This document shows positions 5,111-11,877 of a DNA stretch of 14,790 nucleotides, piece after piece (within the stretch, counting starts at the first letter, position 1; each line of letters opens with the position of its first letter). The position numbers and the translations under genes are program-made. Origin of the DNA: Deferribacteres bacterium (GTDB lineage: Bacteria > Nitrospirota > Thermodesulfovibrionia > UBA6902); contig JAADFS010000323.1 of the NCBI GenBank assembly GCA_013152795.1, positions 1 through 14,790 of the forward strand, read 5' to 3'. The notes beneath the pieces are model-generated. The model had not been told where the DNA came from, ran no database searches, and saw only the letters and a list, made by a program, of their open reading frames with translations.

Positions 5111-6667
5111 ATGAGCTACATCGTACTCGCAAGAAAGTGGCGGCCCCGAGGCTTTGATGACCTTGTGGGCCAGGAGTCAGTGGCCCGGACCCTCAGGAAC
5201 GCGCTGGCAAGTGAAAAGGTGGCGCATGCCTACCTGTTCTCCGGACCCAGGGGGGTGGGCAAGACCTCTTCGGCGAGGATACTTGCCAAGGCGCTTAACT
5301 GCGAGCAGGCGGCAGGCAGCGACCCGTGCGGTGAATGCACGAGCTGCCGCGCCATAACAGACGGCGCTTCCGTGGATGTGTTCGAGATCGACGGGGCCTC
5401 CAACAACAGTGTCGAGGCCGTGCGGGAACTGAGAGAGACCGTAAAGTACGCCCCGTCCGGCGGCAGGTACAAGATATACATCATCGACGAAGTTCATATG
5501 TTGAGCACATCGGCCTTTAACGCGCTCCTGAAGACCCTCGAAGAGCCGCCCCCGCACGTGGTCTTTATATTCGCGACAACCGAGCCGAAGAAGATACCCT
5601 CAACGATCCTCTCCAGGTGCCAGCACTATTCTTTCCGCAGGATCACGAGGGCCATGATAAGGGAGCAGCTTAAAAAAATTACCGCTGCTGAAAAGATAAA
5701 CATCACCGAAGGCGCTCTGCAGATGATATCAAAGGCCGCTGACGGCAGCATGAGGGACGCCCTGACTCTGCTGGATCAGGCCTGTTCATTCACCGATGAT
5801 ATCACCGAAAAAGAGCTCCAGGGGCTTCTGGGCCTGCCCGAGACAGAGATCATCACGAGTCTTTCAAAAAATATCCTGACGGGCAATATCCCGGATACCC
5901 TTTCATTAATAAAGGAGCTGACGGACAGGGGCAGCGACCTCCGGCAATTGACCAGGGAGCTTGTGGAATATTTCAGAAACATAGCCGTAGTAAAGGTGAC
6001 GCGCAATCCGGAGGAGCTTCTGGAGTTTTCAACTGAAGAAGTTCAGGGGCTCAGGGAACTCGCCTCTGATGCCGGTATAGAGGAATTGACCCTGCTTTTG
6101 TCCGAGCTGCTCAGGCTTGAAGGGGAGGTCAGAAGCGCGGTAAATCCGAGATATACACTTGAGCTCGGGCTCCTGCGGATGTCGTTTGTAAAAGGCATGA
6201 CATCCATCGGAAGCATCCTGCAGATGCTCGGTGATTCAGGGGCGCCCGGGGAAAAAAAAACAGAGGTAAGGGAGCAGCAGCCGGAGCCGCCTGCAAGGCC
6301 GCACATCCGGGACAAGGAGGGTATCTGGAAGCAACTGCTTGAGAGGCTCGATACCGAAGACCACCTCCTTGCCTGCAAGCTTATGGAGGCCGCGCCCCTG
6401 GAGCTTACGGCGTCAGAGCTCGCCATAGGATTCAACGGGGGGATGACGGTGCTGGCGGATTTCATAAAAGGCAAGGCCTCTGTCATCAATCCCCTCCTGC
6501 AGGAGATAAGCGGGCGCAGCCTCCGGTTGAAGATACTGTCCCTGCCCGGGGAAAAGGCTGAAAAAGACAATAAGAAAATAAAGGAAGAGGTTTTTTCCGA
6601 ACCCCTGGTCAGGGAGGCGCTGAAGATATTCAGCGGTTCATTAATAAAGGTCAAGTCACTTGAATAA
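5111..6667 (+). CDS. dnaX: DNA polymerase III subunits gamma and tau
   Basis: DnaX is the motor of the clamp loader that places the beta sliding clamp on DNA. The product has 518 residues. The start MSYIVLARKWRP is the family norm. Next come Walker A GPRGVGKT (45-52), the four-Cys zinc module (C64, C73, C76, C79), Walker B with D126/E127 in IIDEVHML, sensor-1 ATTEP (155-159), and the SRC trans-finger motif at 168-170. Domain III runs to about residue 370. A Pro/Glu/Gln-rich linker then leads to the tau-specific region, which binds polymerase and helicase in well-studied relatives. An A9 run at codons 381-384 lies at the domain III/linker border and could allow a short gamma form. No clear ribosome site precedes the ATG, which follows the SRP RNA by 12 bases. 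It is first in an operon with ebfC and recR. Confidence 0.96.
   Translation: MSYIVLARKWRPRGFDDLVGQESVARTLRNALASEKVAHAYLFSGPRGVGKTSSARILAKALNCEQAAGSDPCGECTSCRAITDGASVDVFEIDGASNNSVEAVRELRETVKYAPSGGRYKIYIIDEVHMLSTSAFNALLKTLEEPPPHVVFIFATTEPKKIPSTILSRCQHYSFRRITRAMIREQLKKITAAEKINITEGALQMISKAADGSMRDALTLLDQACSFTDDITEKELQGLLGLPETEIITSLSKNILTGNIPDTLSLIKELTDRGSDLRQLTRELVEYFRNIAVVKVTRNPEELLEFSTEEVQGLRELASDAGIEELTLLLSELLRLEGEVRSAVNPRYTLELGLLRMSFVKGMTSIGSILQMLGDSGAPGEKKTEVREQQPEPPARPHIRDKEGIWKQLLERLDTEDHLLACKLMEAAPLELTASELAIGFNGGMTVLADFIKGKASVINPLLQEISGRSLRLKILSLPGEKAEKDNKKIKEEVFSEPLVREALKIFSGSLIKVKSLE
6252..6260 (+). other. A9 slippery tract inside dnaX
   Basis: Nine consecutive A residues lie at codons 381-384. 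Loss of one A, or a +1 shift, leads to TAA at 6267-6269 and a product of about 385 residues. Gain of one A, or a -1 shift, leads to TGA at 6340-6342 and a product of about 410 residues. Both would keep domains I-III and lose the tau region. Thermus dnaX makes its gamma subunit by transcriptional slippage on an A9 run, and E. coli by ribosomal -1 frameshifting. Use of this site is inferred. Confidence 0.55.
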
Positions 6668-6676
6668 GGAGGAGTC

Positions 6677-7006
6677 ATGTCAAAGAAAATGCTCGGAGAC
6701 CTGATGAAACAGGCCCAGAAGATGCAGCAGGAGATGAGCAGAATACAGGAGGAATCAAAAAAGAAGACGGTCGAGGCATCCGCGGGCGGAGGCATGGTGG
6801 TAGCCGTTGCAAACGGCGCGATGGAACTCGTCTCCATTAAAATCGAAAAAGACGTGGTCAACCCCGACGATATAGAAATGCTGCAGGACCTTGTCATCGC
6901 CGCGGTGAACGAGGCGTTGCGCAGGGCCCAGCAGATGGTCAGCGAGGACATGAGCAAGATCACGGGGGGCATGAACATACCGGGGCTGGGGAATGTGCTG
7001 GGTTGA
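6677..7006 (+). CDS. ebfC: Nucleoid-associated protein, YbaB/EbfC family
   Basis: This is a small DNA-binding protein of 109 residues. The N-terminal helix is Met/Gln-rich (MKQAQKMQQEMSRIQEE). A short strand region contains VEASAGGGMVVAVANGAMELVSIKI, and the C-terminal part has DLVIAAVNEALRRAQQ, all diagnostic of the YbaB fold. The family forms tweezer-like dimers that bind DNA and is almost always encoded between dnaX and recR, as here. A strong AAGGAGG site precedes the ATG. It lies 9 bp after dnaX and 3 bp before recR, so the three are co-transcribed. The Gly/Met-rich tail (GGMNIPGLGNVLG) is typical. Confidence 0.95.
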   Translation: MSKKMLGDLMKQAQKMQQEMSRIQEESKKKTVEASAGGGMVVAVANGAMELVSIKIEKDVVNPDDIEMLQDLVIAAVNEALRRAQQMVSEDMSKITGGMNIPGLGNVLG

Positions 7007-7009
7007 TTA

Positions 7010-7603
7010 ATGGGCGGCGGTGTTGTTGAAAACCTTATAAACGAGCTTACACGGCTTCCGGGCATCGGCAGAAAGACCGCCCAGAGGCTTGCATTCTTCA
7101 TAATGGGCATGCCCCATGAAGAGGCCCTGTCCGTGGCGGATGCCATAATAAGAATAAAGGAGAATGCGCGCTTCTGCAGTCAGTGTTTCAATATCACCGA
7201 AGAGGAGCTCTGCTCCATCTGCAGCGACCCCCGCCGGAGCCGCGACAAGATATGCGTGGTTGAGGAGCCCGGCAACCTTATTGTCATTGAGAACACAAGG
7301 ATCTACAACGGCCTCTACCACGTCCTGCTCGGGGCCCTCTCCCCGATAGACGGGATCACCCCTGAAAGGCTCAGGATAAAGGAACTAGTCCAGAGGGTGC
7401 AGAAGGGCGGTGTCTCGGAAGTCATTATTGCGACAAATCCCAATACAAAGGGGGAAACAACCGCGCAGTACATATTGCAGGTATTGAAGCCCCTGGGAGT
7501 CAAGGTATCGCGGATCGCCTACGGCCTGCCCATAGGCGGTGATATTGAATTTGCAGACGAAGTGACCCTCTCAAAGGCCATTGAGGGAAGAAACGAGATG
7601 TGA
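7010..7603 (+). CDS. recR: Recombination mediator protein RecR
   Basis: RecR, with RecO, loads RecA on single-stranded DNA coated by SSB and helps repair gaps. The 197 residues are of normal family length. An N-terminal helix-hairpin-helix (LTRLPGIGRKTAQRLAF, 13-29) is followed by a four-Cys zinc finger (C56, C59, C68, C71). The Toprim domain starts with CVVEEPGNL and includes ATNPNTKGETTA, and the C-terminal YGLPIGGDIEFADEVTL closes it. The ATG at 7010 gives a normal N-terminus; no strong ribosome site is visible, so coupling to ebfC (3 bp upstream) is likely. The gene converges with aroKB, and the 15-bp gap holds no clear terminator. Confidence 0.96.
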   Translation: MGGGVVENLINELTRLPGIGRKTAQRLAFFIMGMPHEEALSVADAIIRIKENARFCSQCFNITEEELCSICSDPRRSRDKICVVEEPGNLIVIENTRIYNGLYHVLLGALSPIDGITPERLRIKELVQRVQKGGVSEVIIATNPNTKGETTAQYILQVLKPLGVKVSRIAYGLPIGGDIEFADEVTLSKAIEGRNEM

Positions 7604-7618
7604 GGGGCCTGCACGGCC

Positions 7619-9205
7619 TCAGGGCCTGTCCGATGAGAGGACTTCGCTGATCAGGTCCCTGTCAACATCTTCCTCTATCCTTACCTCCCCGATGGACACG
7701 GGCAGGATGAACCTGAGCCTCCCGGCCCTTGCCTTTTTGTCTATCTCCATTGCACTGACAACAGCGGGGATACTGATGTCCGCCGGTATGTCGGTCGGCA
7801 GCCTGTACATCCGGATGAGGTCTTTTATGAGGGCGGCCTCGTCTTTGCTGAAGATACCCATCCTCACGGCGAGTCTTGCCGCCGCACACATACCGATTGC
7901 TACGGCCTCTCCGTGAAGGAGGGTCTTGTACCCCGTTGCGGTTTCTATGGCATGGCCGATCGTGTGCCCGAAATTGAGTATGGCCCGGATGCCCGCTTCT
8001 CTTTCGTCCTTTGACACCACATCGGCCTTGATCTCGCATGAGCGCCTGATTACTCTGATAATCGCGTCCCCGAGGGAGATTATCCCCTCCCTGTCCGCCT
8101 TCAGGGAATCGAAAAGCCCCCTGTCCGCTATGACACCGTATTTTATGATCTCCGCCATCCCGCAGCAGAATTCCCTCTCCGGAAGCGTCCTCAATGTGTC
8201 GACGTCTATCACGACCAGTGACGGCTGGTAGAACGTCCCTATCATGTTCTTGCCCAGGGGATGATTCACGCCTGTCTTGCCGCCTACAGAGCTGTCCACC
8301 TGCGCCAGAAGAGTGGTCGGAACCTGTATGTAGCGGATGCCCCTCATGTAGGTGGAGGCGACAAATGCGGTTATGTCACCCACCACGCCCCCGCCGAATG
8401 CAATCAGGAGAGAATCCCTGTCAAACCTTGACTTAAGCAGCTCGCCGTGCAGGTAGTATGTCCAGAGGAAGTCCTTGTATCCTTCGCCGTCCGGGATAAG
8501 AAGCACATCCGGAACAATACCGTATTCACGCATGGATTCAAGCAGCGTATCCCTGTAGAGGGGAAAGACCGTCGTGTTGCTGATGACCGCGACCCTCGTG
8601 GGCCTGAACTCCTTCAGCCTGAGCCCCAGCCTGCGGAGCAGCCTGCTGCCGATGACGATGTCGTAGCTCCTGTCCTTAAGGTCAACGGTGATATTCTCGG
8701 CATCAAGCCCCAGGCGTTCGATAATCTCCTGCGCGGTCTCACGCGGGGTTATGTAATTGGTATCAACAGAGGTGTCCGCCTGCCGGTACAGGTCCAGTCT
8801 TTCCGCAAGGAGCCTGTTGATCTCCTCAAGGGGCTCTTCCACGTCAAGCAGGGGTCTCTTGCCGCCTTCGGTCATGACCCGCTTGAGGATGATTCCGGGC
8901 TCGGCCCTGAGCCAGACCAGGATGCCCCTTGTGCGGAGGTTTTCCACATTCTTCCTGTTCTTGATCACGCCGCCGCCCGTGGCGATCACCACATTGTTCA
9001 ACTGCGAGACCTCTCTGACCACGGCCTCTTCAAGCCGCCGGAAATACTCCTCGCCCTTTTTCTTGAATATGAGCGAGATGGGCATGCCCTCCCGCTCCTC
9101 TATGAGCACGTCAGTGTCTATAAACCGGTATCCGAGCTTCCTGCTGAGCTCAATGCCCACCGAAGTCTTGCCGGTTCCCATAAACCCGGTTAATACGATT
9201 TTCAT
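7619..9205 (-). CDS. aroKB: Fused shikimate kinase / 3-dehydroquinate synthase
   Basis: One 528-residue protein carries two enzymes of the shikimate pathway. Residues 1 to about 168 are shikimate kinase: P-loop GFMGTGKTS (7-15), the shikimate-binding region DTD at 30-32, FRR at 55-57, GGG at 77-79, and the lid arginine in GGKRPLL. From about 172 on lies dehydroquinate synthase: the NAD-binding glycine run GGGVVGD (271-277), then DSSVGGKTGVNHPLGKNMIG (304-323), and likely zinc ligands E352, H414 (in NFGHTIGHAIE) and H431 (LHGEA). The kinase makes shikimate-3-phosphate; the synthase makes 3-dehydroquinate from DAHP, two steps earlier. Such fusions are known, for example in Thermotoga. No stop or frameshift lies at the junction. 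Its ATG directly follows the aroC stop. Confidence 0.95.
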   Translation of the reverse strand: MKIVLTGFMGTGKTSVGIELSRKLGYRFIDTDVLIEEREGMPISLIFKKKGEEYFRRLEEAVVREVSQLNNVVIATGGGVIKNRKNVENLRTRGILVWLRAEPGIILKRVMTEGGKRPLLDVEEPLEEINRLLAERLDLYRQADTSVDTNYITPRETAQEIIERLGLDAENITVDLKDRSYDIVIGSRLLRRLGLRLKEFRPTRVAVISNTTVFPLYRDTLLESMREYGIVPDVLLIPDGEGYKDFLWTYYLHGELLKSRFDRDSLLIAFGGGVVGDITAFVASTYMRGIRYIQVPTTLLAQVDSSVGGKTGVNHPLGKNMIGTFYQPSLVVIDVDTLRTLPEREFCCGMAEIIKYGVIADRGLFDSLKADREGIISLGDAIIRVIRRSCEIKADVVSKDEREAGIRAILNFGHTIGHAIETATGYKTLLHGEAVAIGMCAAARLAVRMGIFSKDEAALIKDLIRMYRLPTDIPADISIPAVVSAMEIDKKARAGRLRFILPVSIGEVRIEEDVDRDLISEVLSSDRP

Positions 9206-10426
9206 TCAGAACTCCCTTATCTGTTTAAGGTATCCTTCGTAGTTTCTCCTGATCTCTTCCATGCTGTCGCCGCCGAACTTTTCGAGAAAGCTGTCGGCGA
9301 TTACAAGGGCCGTGACCGCTTCGCCTATCACAGAGGCTGCCGGCACTGCGCAGGCATCCGACCTCTCATATGCAGCCATGAACCTCTTCCTTGTGATAAT
9401 ATCCACTGAGGCGAGCGGGCTCCTGAGCGTGGGTATGGGCTTCATCGCAGCCCTGAGGATAACCGGCATGCCGTTGCTCATCCCGCCCTCTATGCCTCCG
9501 GCATTATTGGTCTTCCTGTAAAAGCCTTTCTGTTTCCTGTAGTAGATCTCATCCATAACCTCTGAGCCGGGTTTCCCAGCGTTCTCAAAGCCGTTGCCTA
9601 TCTCCACTCCCTTTATGGCCTGGATCCCCATGACGGCATATGAAAGCCTTGCTTCAAGCCTCCTGTCCCAGTGGACATAACTTCCGAGGCCCACGGGAAG
9701 CCCGAGCACTGCCACCTCAAAGACCCCGCCGAGGGTGTCGCCTCTTTCCAACGCGTCTTTGATCCTGCTGATTATATGTTCCTCCGCCTCTTTATCCGGG
9801 CACCTCACAGGGGATGCCTCTGCTTTTTTAAAAAGCGACAGCAGCTTTTTTTCATCCGCCCGGCGGCCGCCTTCCGGCTCCCGGCTCCTGATGCCGCCTA
9901 TTTCGGTTACATAGCTTATGATCTTGATATTGAATACGGATAGTAACTTCCTCGCTGCAGCGCCGGCTGCCACCCTTGCGGCGGTCTCCCTGGCGCTGGA
10001 GCGCTCCAGGACGTTTCTTATATCGCGGTGGTTGTACTTCAGGGCGCCGCACAGGTCCGCATGTCCCGGCCGCGGCCGCGTAACCGCACGGAGTCTGGGG
10101 TCGGCAGTCTGAAGGCCCGCGCCTTTCTGAGCCTGCCCCCCCGGCTCTGAACCCATAACATCCTGCCAGTTCGCCCAGTCCCTGTTTTCTATTAAAAGCG
10201 TAACGGGCGAGCCGAGTGTCTGTCCCCACCGGATGCCGGAGAGGATTTGCACACGGTCGGACTCTATCTTCATGCGTCCGCCCCTGCCGAAGCCTTTCTG
10301 TCTCCTTGCAAGGTCCCGGTCTATGTCCTCCGCGGACAGAGACAGGTTGGACGGCAGCCCCTCGACAGTGCATACCACGGCCCTGCCGTGTGACTCGCCT
10401 GATGTAAGAAAACGCAGCCTGTTCAT
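9206..10426 (-). CDS. aroC: Chorismate synthase
   Basis: This FMN-dependent enzyme removes phosphate from EPSP to form chorismate, the branch point to aromatic amino acids and folate. With the ATG at 10426 the protein has 406 residues and begins MNRLRFLTSGESHG, the usual start (H13 in the catalytic signature). The other family signatures are GRGGRMKIESD, RPRPGHADL at 118-126, RSSARETAARVA at 142-153, and GIEGGMSNGMP and RSDACAVPAASV further on. The frame stays open to an ATG at 10462 that would add twelve unlike residues; neither site has a strong ribosome-binding sequence. The stop codon abuts the aroKB start (TGAATG), which suggests translational coupling. Upstream lies the long heptamer repeat, so the operon promoter should be in or near 10430-10500. 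Confidence 0.95.
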   Translation of the reverse strand: MNRLRFLTSGESHGRAVVCTVEGLPSNLSLSAEDIDRDLARRQKGFGRGGRMKIESDRVQILSGIRWGQTLGSPVTLLIENRDWANWQDVMGSEPGGQAQKGAGLQTADPRLRAVTRPRPGHADLCGALKYNHRDIRNVLERSSARETAARVAAGAAARKLLSVFNIKIISYVTEIGGIRSREPEGGRRADEKKLLSLFKKAEASPVRCPDKEAEEHIISRIKDALERGDTLGGVFEVAVLGLPVGLGSYVHWDRRLEARLSYAVMGIQAIKGVEIGNGFENAGKPGSEVMDEIYYRKQKGFYRKTNNAGGIEGGMSNGMPVILRAAMKPIPTLRSPLASVDIITRKRFMAAYERSDACAVPAASVIGEAVTALVIADSFLEKFGGDSMEEIRRNYEGYLKQIREF

Positions 10427-10495
10427 CATAATTTTCCCGGTTCTCATTTTATCATATCGCATGATTAATATGGTAATCTTGTCGTTAACTTGCGG

Positions 10496-10572
10496 GTTGC
10501 GGGTTCAAAGTTCAAAGTTCAAAGTTCAAAGTTCTGAGTTCTGAGTTCTGAGTTCTGAGTTCGGGGTTCGGG
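10496..10572 (+). repeat. Eleven-unit GTTNNNN heptamer tandem repeat
   Basis: Eleven perfect 7-base units run without a break: one GTTGCGG, four GTTCAAA, four GTTCTGA and two GTTCGGG. The first three bases are constant, the fourth is C in all but the first unit, and the last three change in blocks. The tract lies about 70 bp upstream of the aroC start, between divergent genes. Shorter tracts built from the same unit types and starting with a GTTGCGG unit occur at 11139 and 14018, and a more diverged one lies at 4688. Confidence 0.85.
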
Positions 10573-10584
10573 GTGCAGCAAGTT

Positions 10585-10621
10585 CCCCCTCCCCTGGCGG
10601 GAGGGGGTCAGGGGGAGGGGG
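10585..10621 (+). other. G-rich hairpin with G-quadruplex potential
   Basis: CCCCCTCCC (10585-10593) pairs perfectly with GGGAGGGGG (10599-10607) around a CTGGC loop. The 3' half continues with two more G5 runs, at 10611-10615 and 10617-10621. Four G-runs with loops of 1, 3 and 1 bases fit the standard quadruplex pattern. There is no U-tract. The remaining bases to 10813 hold no gene or recognisable signal. Confidence 0.6.
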
Positions 10622-10813
10622 TGTTATTACGAACAGAAAAGAGAGACTGCAGGAAAAAGTATTTGACAGTATTAACTATCAACAAAAAACGTTGCGTATT
10701 GAAAACTGTAGGAGTTAGCCTTGACTGTTTTTGAGTATTCGGTCAAAACCGCAAGCTCTTTGTGATATGTTGAACGGAGGGTGATGGATGAAACGGATGT
10801 ATGTCAGAAAGTG

Positions 10814-11038
10814 TCAATTGTCAAGTCCGCATCTTGACAGAACTTCATCGAGTGTAACAAATTTGATTTTGCCTGATTTATAAGCCTTAATCCTGTCCTC
10901 TACCTCTATACGCCATAGATTGTCTATATTCTTATCCGGCTGGTCAAGACTGGAAAGAAGATGATCAACAAGATTTGCTCTTTCCAGGGGTGAAAGCTTC
11001 AATGCATCTTTTACTATGTCTTTTGTATCCGTCGCCAT
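10814..11038 (-). CDS. Addiction-module antitoxin component (TIGR02574-like), orphan
   Basis: This 74-residue acidic protein has the family pattern: an N-terminal helix VKDALKLSPLERANLVDHLLSSLD, then LWRIEVEDRIKAYKSGKIKFVTLDEVLSR. Families of this kind (Unstab_antitox) are usually followed at once by a RelE/ParE toxin gene on the same strand. The roughly 190 bases downstream hold no such frame, and short frames there show no RelE-like sequence. The gene is therefore an orphan antitoxin or the remnant of a module. A good ribosome site, GGAGGA, lies 7 bases before the ATG. Confidence 0.8.
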   Translation of the reverse strand: MATDTKDIVKDALKLSPLERANLVDHLLSSLDQPDKNIDNLWRIEVEDRIKAYKSGKIKFVTLDEVLSRCGLDN

Positions 11039-11109
11039 TTGATAGTCCTCCGAAATGGTATTTTATGTATTATTACTTCTATTCTTCTTTTTTGTAAACA
11101 CCGATTTAA

Positions 11110-11173
11110 CCTTAATGTTGCATAAACGGGAAGGGGCGGTTGCGGGTTCAAAGTTCTGAGTTCTGAGTTCAGG
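11110..11173 (+). repeat. Dispersed 18-mer motif plus five heptamers
   Basis: CCTTAATGTTGCATAAAC at 11110-11127 is identical to 4446-4463. After a short G-rich spacer, five heptamers follow at 11139-11173: GTTGCGG, GTTCAAA, GTTCTGA, GTTCTGA and GTTCAGG. The element lies between the orphan antitoxin gene and the damaged toxin-antitoxin operon. It shows that the 18-mer and the heptamer tract are parts of one composite unit. Confidence 0.7.
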
Positions 11174-11192
11174 GGCTTGCAAAATACCGGAC

Positions 11193-11198
11193 TATAAT
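11193..11198 (+). promoter_or_regulatory. Possible -10 box of the toxin-antitoxin operon
   Basis: A perfect TATAAT lies 46 bases upstream of the antitoxin ATG, directly after the heptamer repeat. No good -35 box stands at the right distance. TTGCAA at 11177 could instead pair with TATAGA at 11198 with a short 15-base spacer. The exact promoter is uncertain. Confidence 0.35.
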
Positions 11199-11244
11199 AT
11201 AGACTTAATTCAGATCGTTTATATTGAACCGGAAGGGAAAAACG

Positions 11245-11536
11245 ATGAAGTTGTCAGATGCGGTTAAACCGATAAGCTATATCAAGGCACATGCCTCGGA
11301 AGTCATTCGGGATGTCGTGGAAAACCGTAACACGTAACACGGTTGTCGTCACCCTCAACGGCGAGGCAAAGGCGGTAATTCAGGACATCCGCGAGTTTGA
11401 AAAAACGCAGGACAGCCTGGCAATGCTGAAAATGCTTGCTCAGAGCAGGAAAAACCTTGAAGAAGGACGGGTCAGGCCGGCAAGGGAATCTTTCAGGGAC
11501 CTGAAAAAGATGGCCGGAGAATTTCATAAACGATGA
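11245..11536 (+). pseudogene. Phd/YefM-type antitoxin gene, frameshifted by a 7-bp duplication
   Basis: The gene starts at an ATG with a good GGAAGGGA site and reads MKLSDAVKPISYIKAHASEV, the usual start of this family. It stops after 30 codons at TAA 11335-11337. In the +1 frame the expected remainder continues as TVVVTLNGEAKAVIQDIREF to 11536. The cause is visible: GTAACAC occurs twice in tandem (11327-11333, 11334-11340). Removing one unit restores ENRNTVVVTLNGEAKAV without a mismatch to the family pattern. An ATG at 11291 in the second frame could still give an 81-residue C-terminal fragment, the part that binds toxin in this family. The stop overlaps the toxin start by four bases (ATGA), so the operon structure is otherwise intact. 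Confidence 0.85.
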
Positions 11537-11856
11537 AATTCTCCGTCAGCCTGGTTATTGATGCGGAGAGGGACATCCGGGATATTTACCGTTATGCGGC
11601 CCGGAAAGACTCCGAAGAAAAGGCGTACAGGCTCCTGTACAATCTTGAAAAAACCGTTATGAGTCTCGAAACAATGCCCTTAAAAGGGCATTTCCCTCCG
11701 GAACTGGAGCGTATCGGTGTCTTTGAGTTCCGGGAGATATTTTTCAAACCGTACAGGATAATCTATCAGGTCGTCAAATCCCGGGTTTATGTTCACTGTG
11801 TTCTTGACGGAAGAGGGGATCTGCAGGACCTCCTGCAGGAGAGGCTTCTGAGGTAG
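11533..11856 (+). CDS. RelE/ParE-family toxin
   Basis: This 107-residue protein has the RelE/ParE layout: N-terminal helices (IDAERDIRDIYRYAARKDS and the following KAYRLLYNLEKTVMSL), a loop with MPLKGHFPPEL, then the beta sheet EFREIFFKPYRIIYQVV and the C-terminal VLDGRGDLQDLLQERLL. Members act as ribosome-dependent mRNA nucleases (RelE) or gyrase poisons (ParE); which applies cannot be decided here. No stop or obvious lesion is present. The gene overlaps the damaged antitoxin gene by four bases, so it would normally be translated by coupling. It lies 21 bp before recN on the same strand, so readthrough into recN is possible. Confidence 0.88.
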   Translation: MKFSVSLVIDAERDIRDIYRYAARKDSEEKAYRLLYNLEKTVMSLETMPLKGHFPPELERIGVFEFREIFFKPYRIIYQVVKSRVYVHCVLDGRGDLQDLLQERLLR

Positions 11857-11877
11857 GCTGCCGGGTAAGGGGGAAAG

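Noticed and set aside
6043..7146. Long open frame of 367 codons on the minus strand, opposite dnaX and ebfC
   Set aside because: It is Ser/Met/Pro-rich with no domain, and lies opposite two well-supported genes. It is a by-product of codon bias on the other strand.
7604..7618. Shared terminator between recR and aroKB
   Set aside because: The GGCCTG-rich sequence contains direct repeats but gives no convincing stem with a T-tract on either strand.
8447..9193. Open frame of 248 codons on the plus strand, opposite aroKB
   Set aside because: Its composition is that of an antisense shadow, and the minus strand encodes an unambiguous kinase domain with all motifs.
10427..10462. Longer aroC start at ATG 10462
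   Set aside because: It adds twelve residues not found at the usual chorismate synthase N-terminus and has no ribosome site.
10496..10572. CRISPR array
   Set aside because: The units are 7 bases and contiguous, with no unique spacers and no cas genes in the window.
10622..10813. Degraded RelE/ParE toxin behind the orphan antitoxin
   Set aside because: The minus-strand frames directly after the antitoxin stop are short and show no RelE/ParE pattern, so a remnant cannot be supported.
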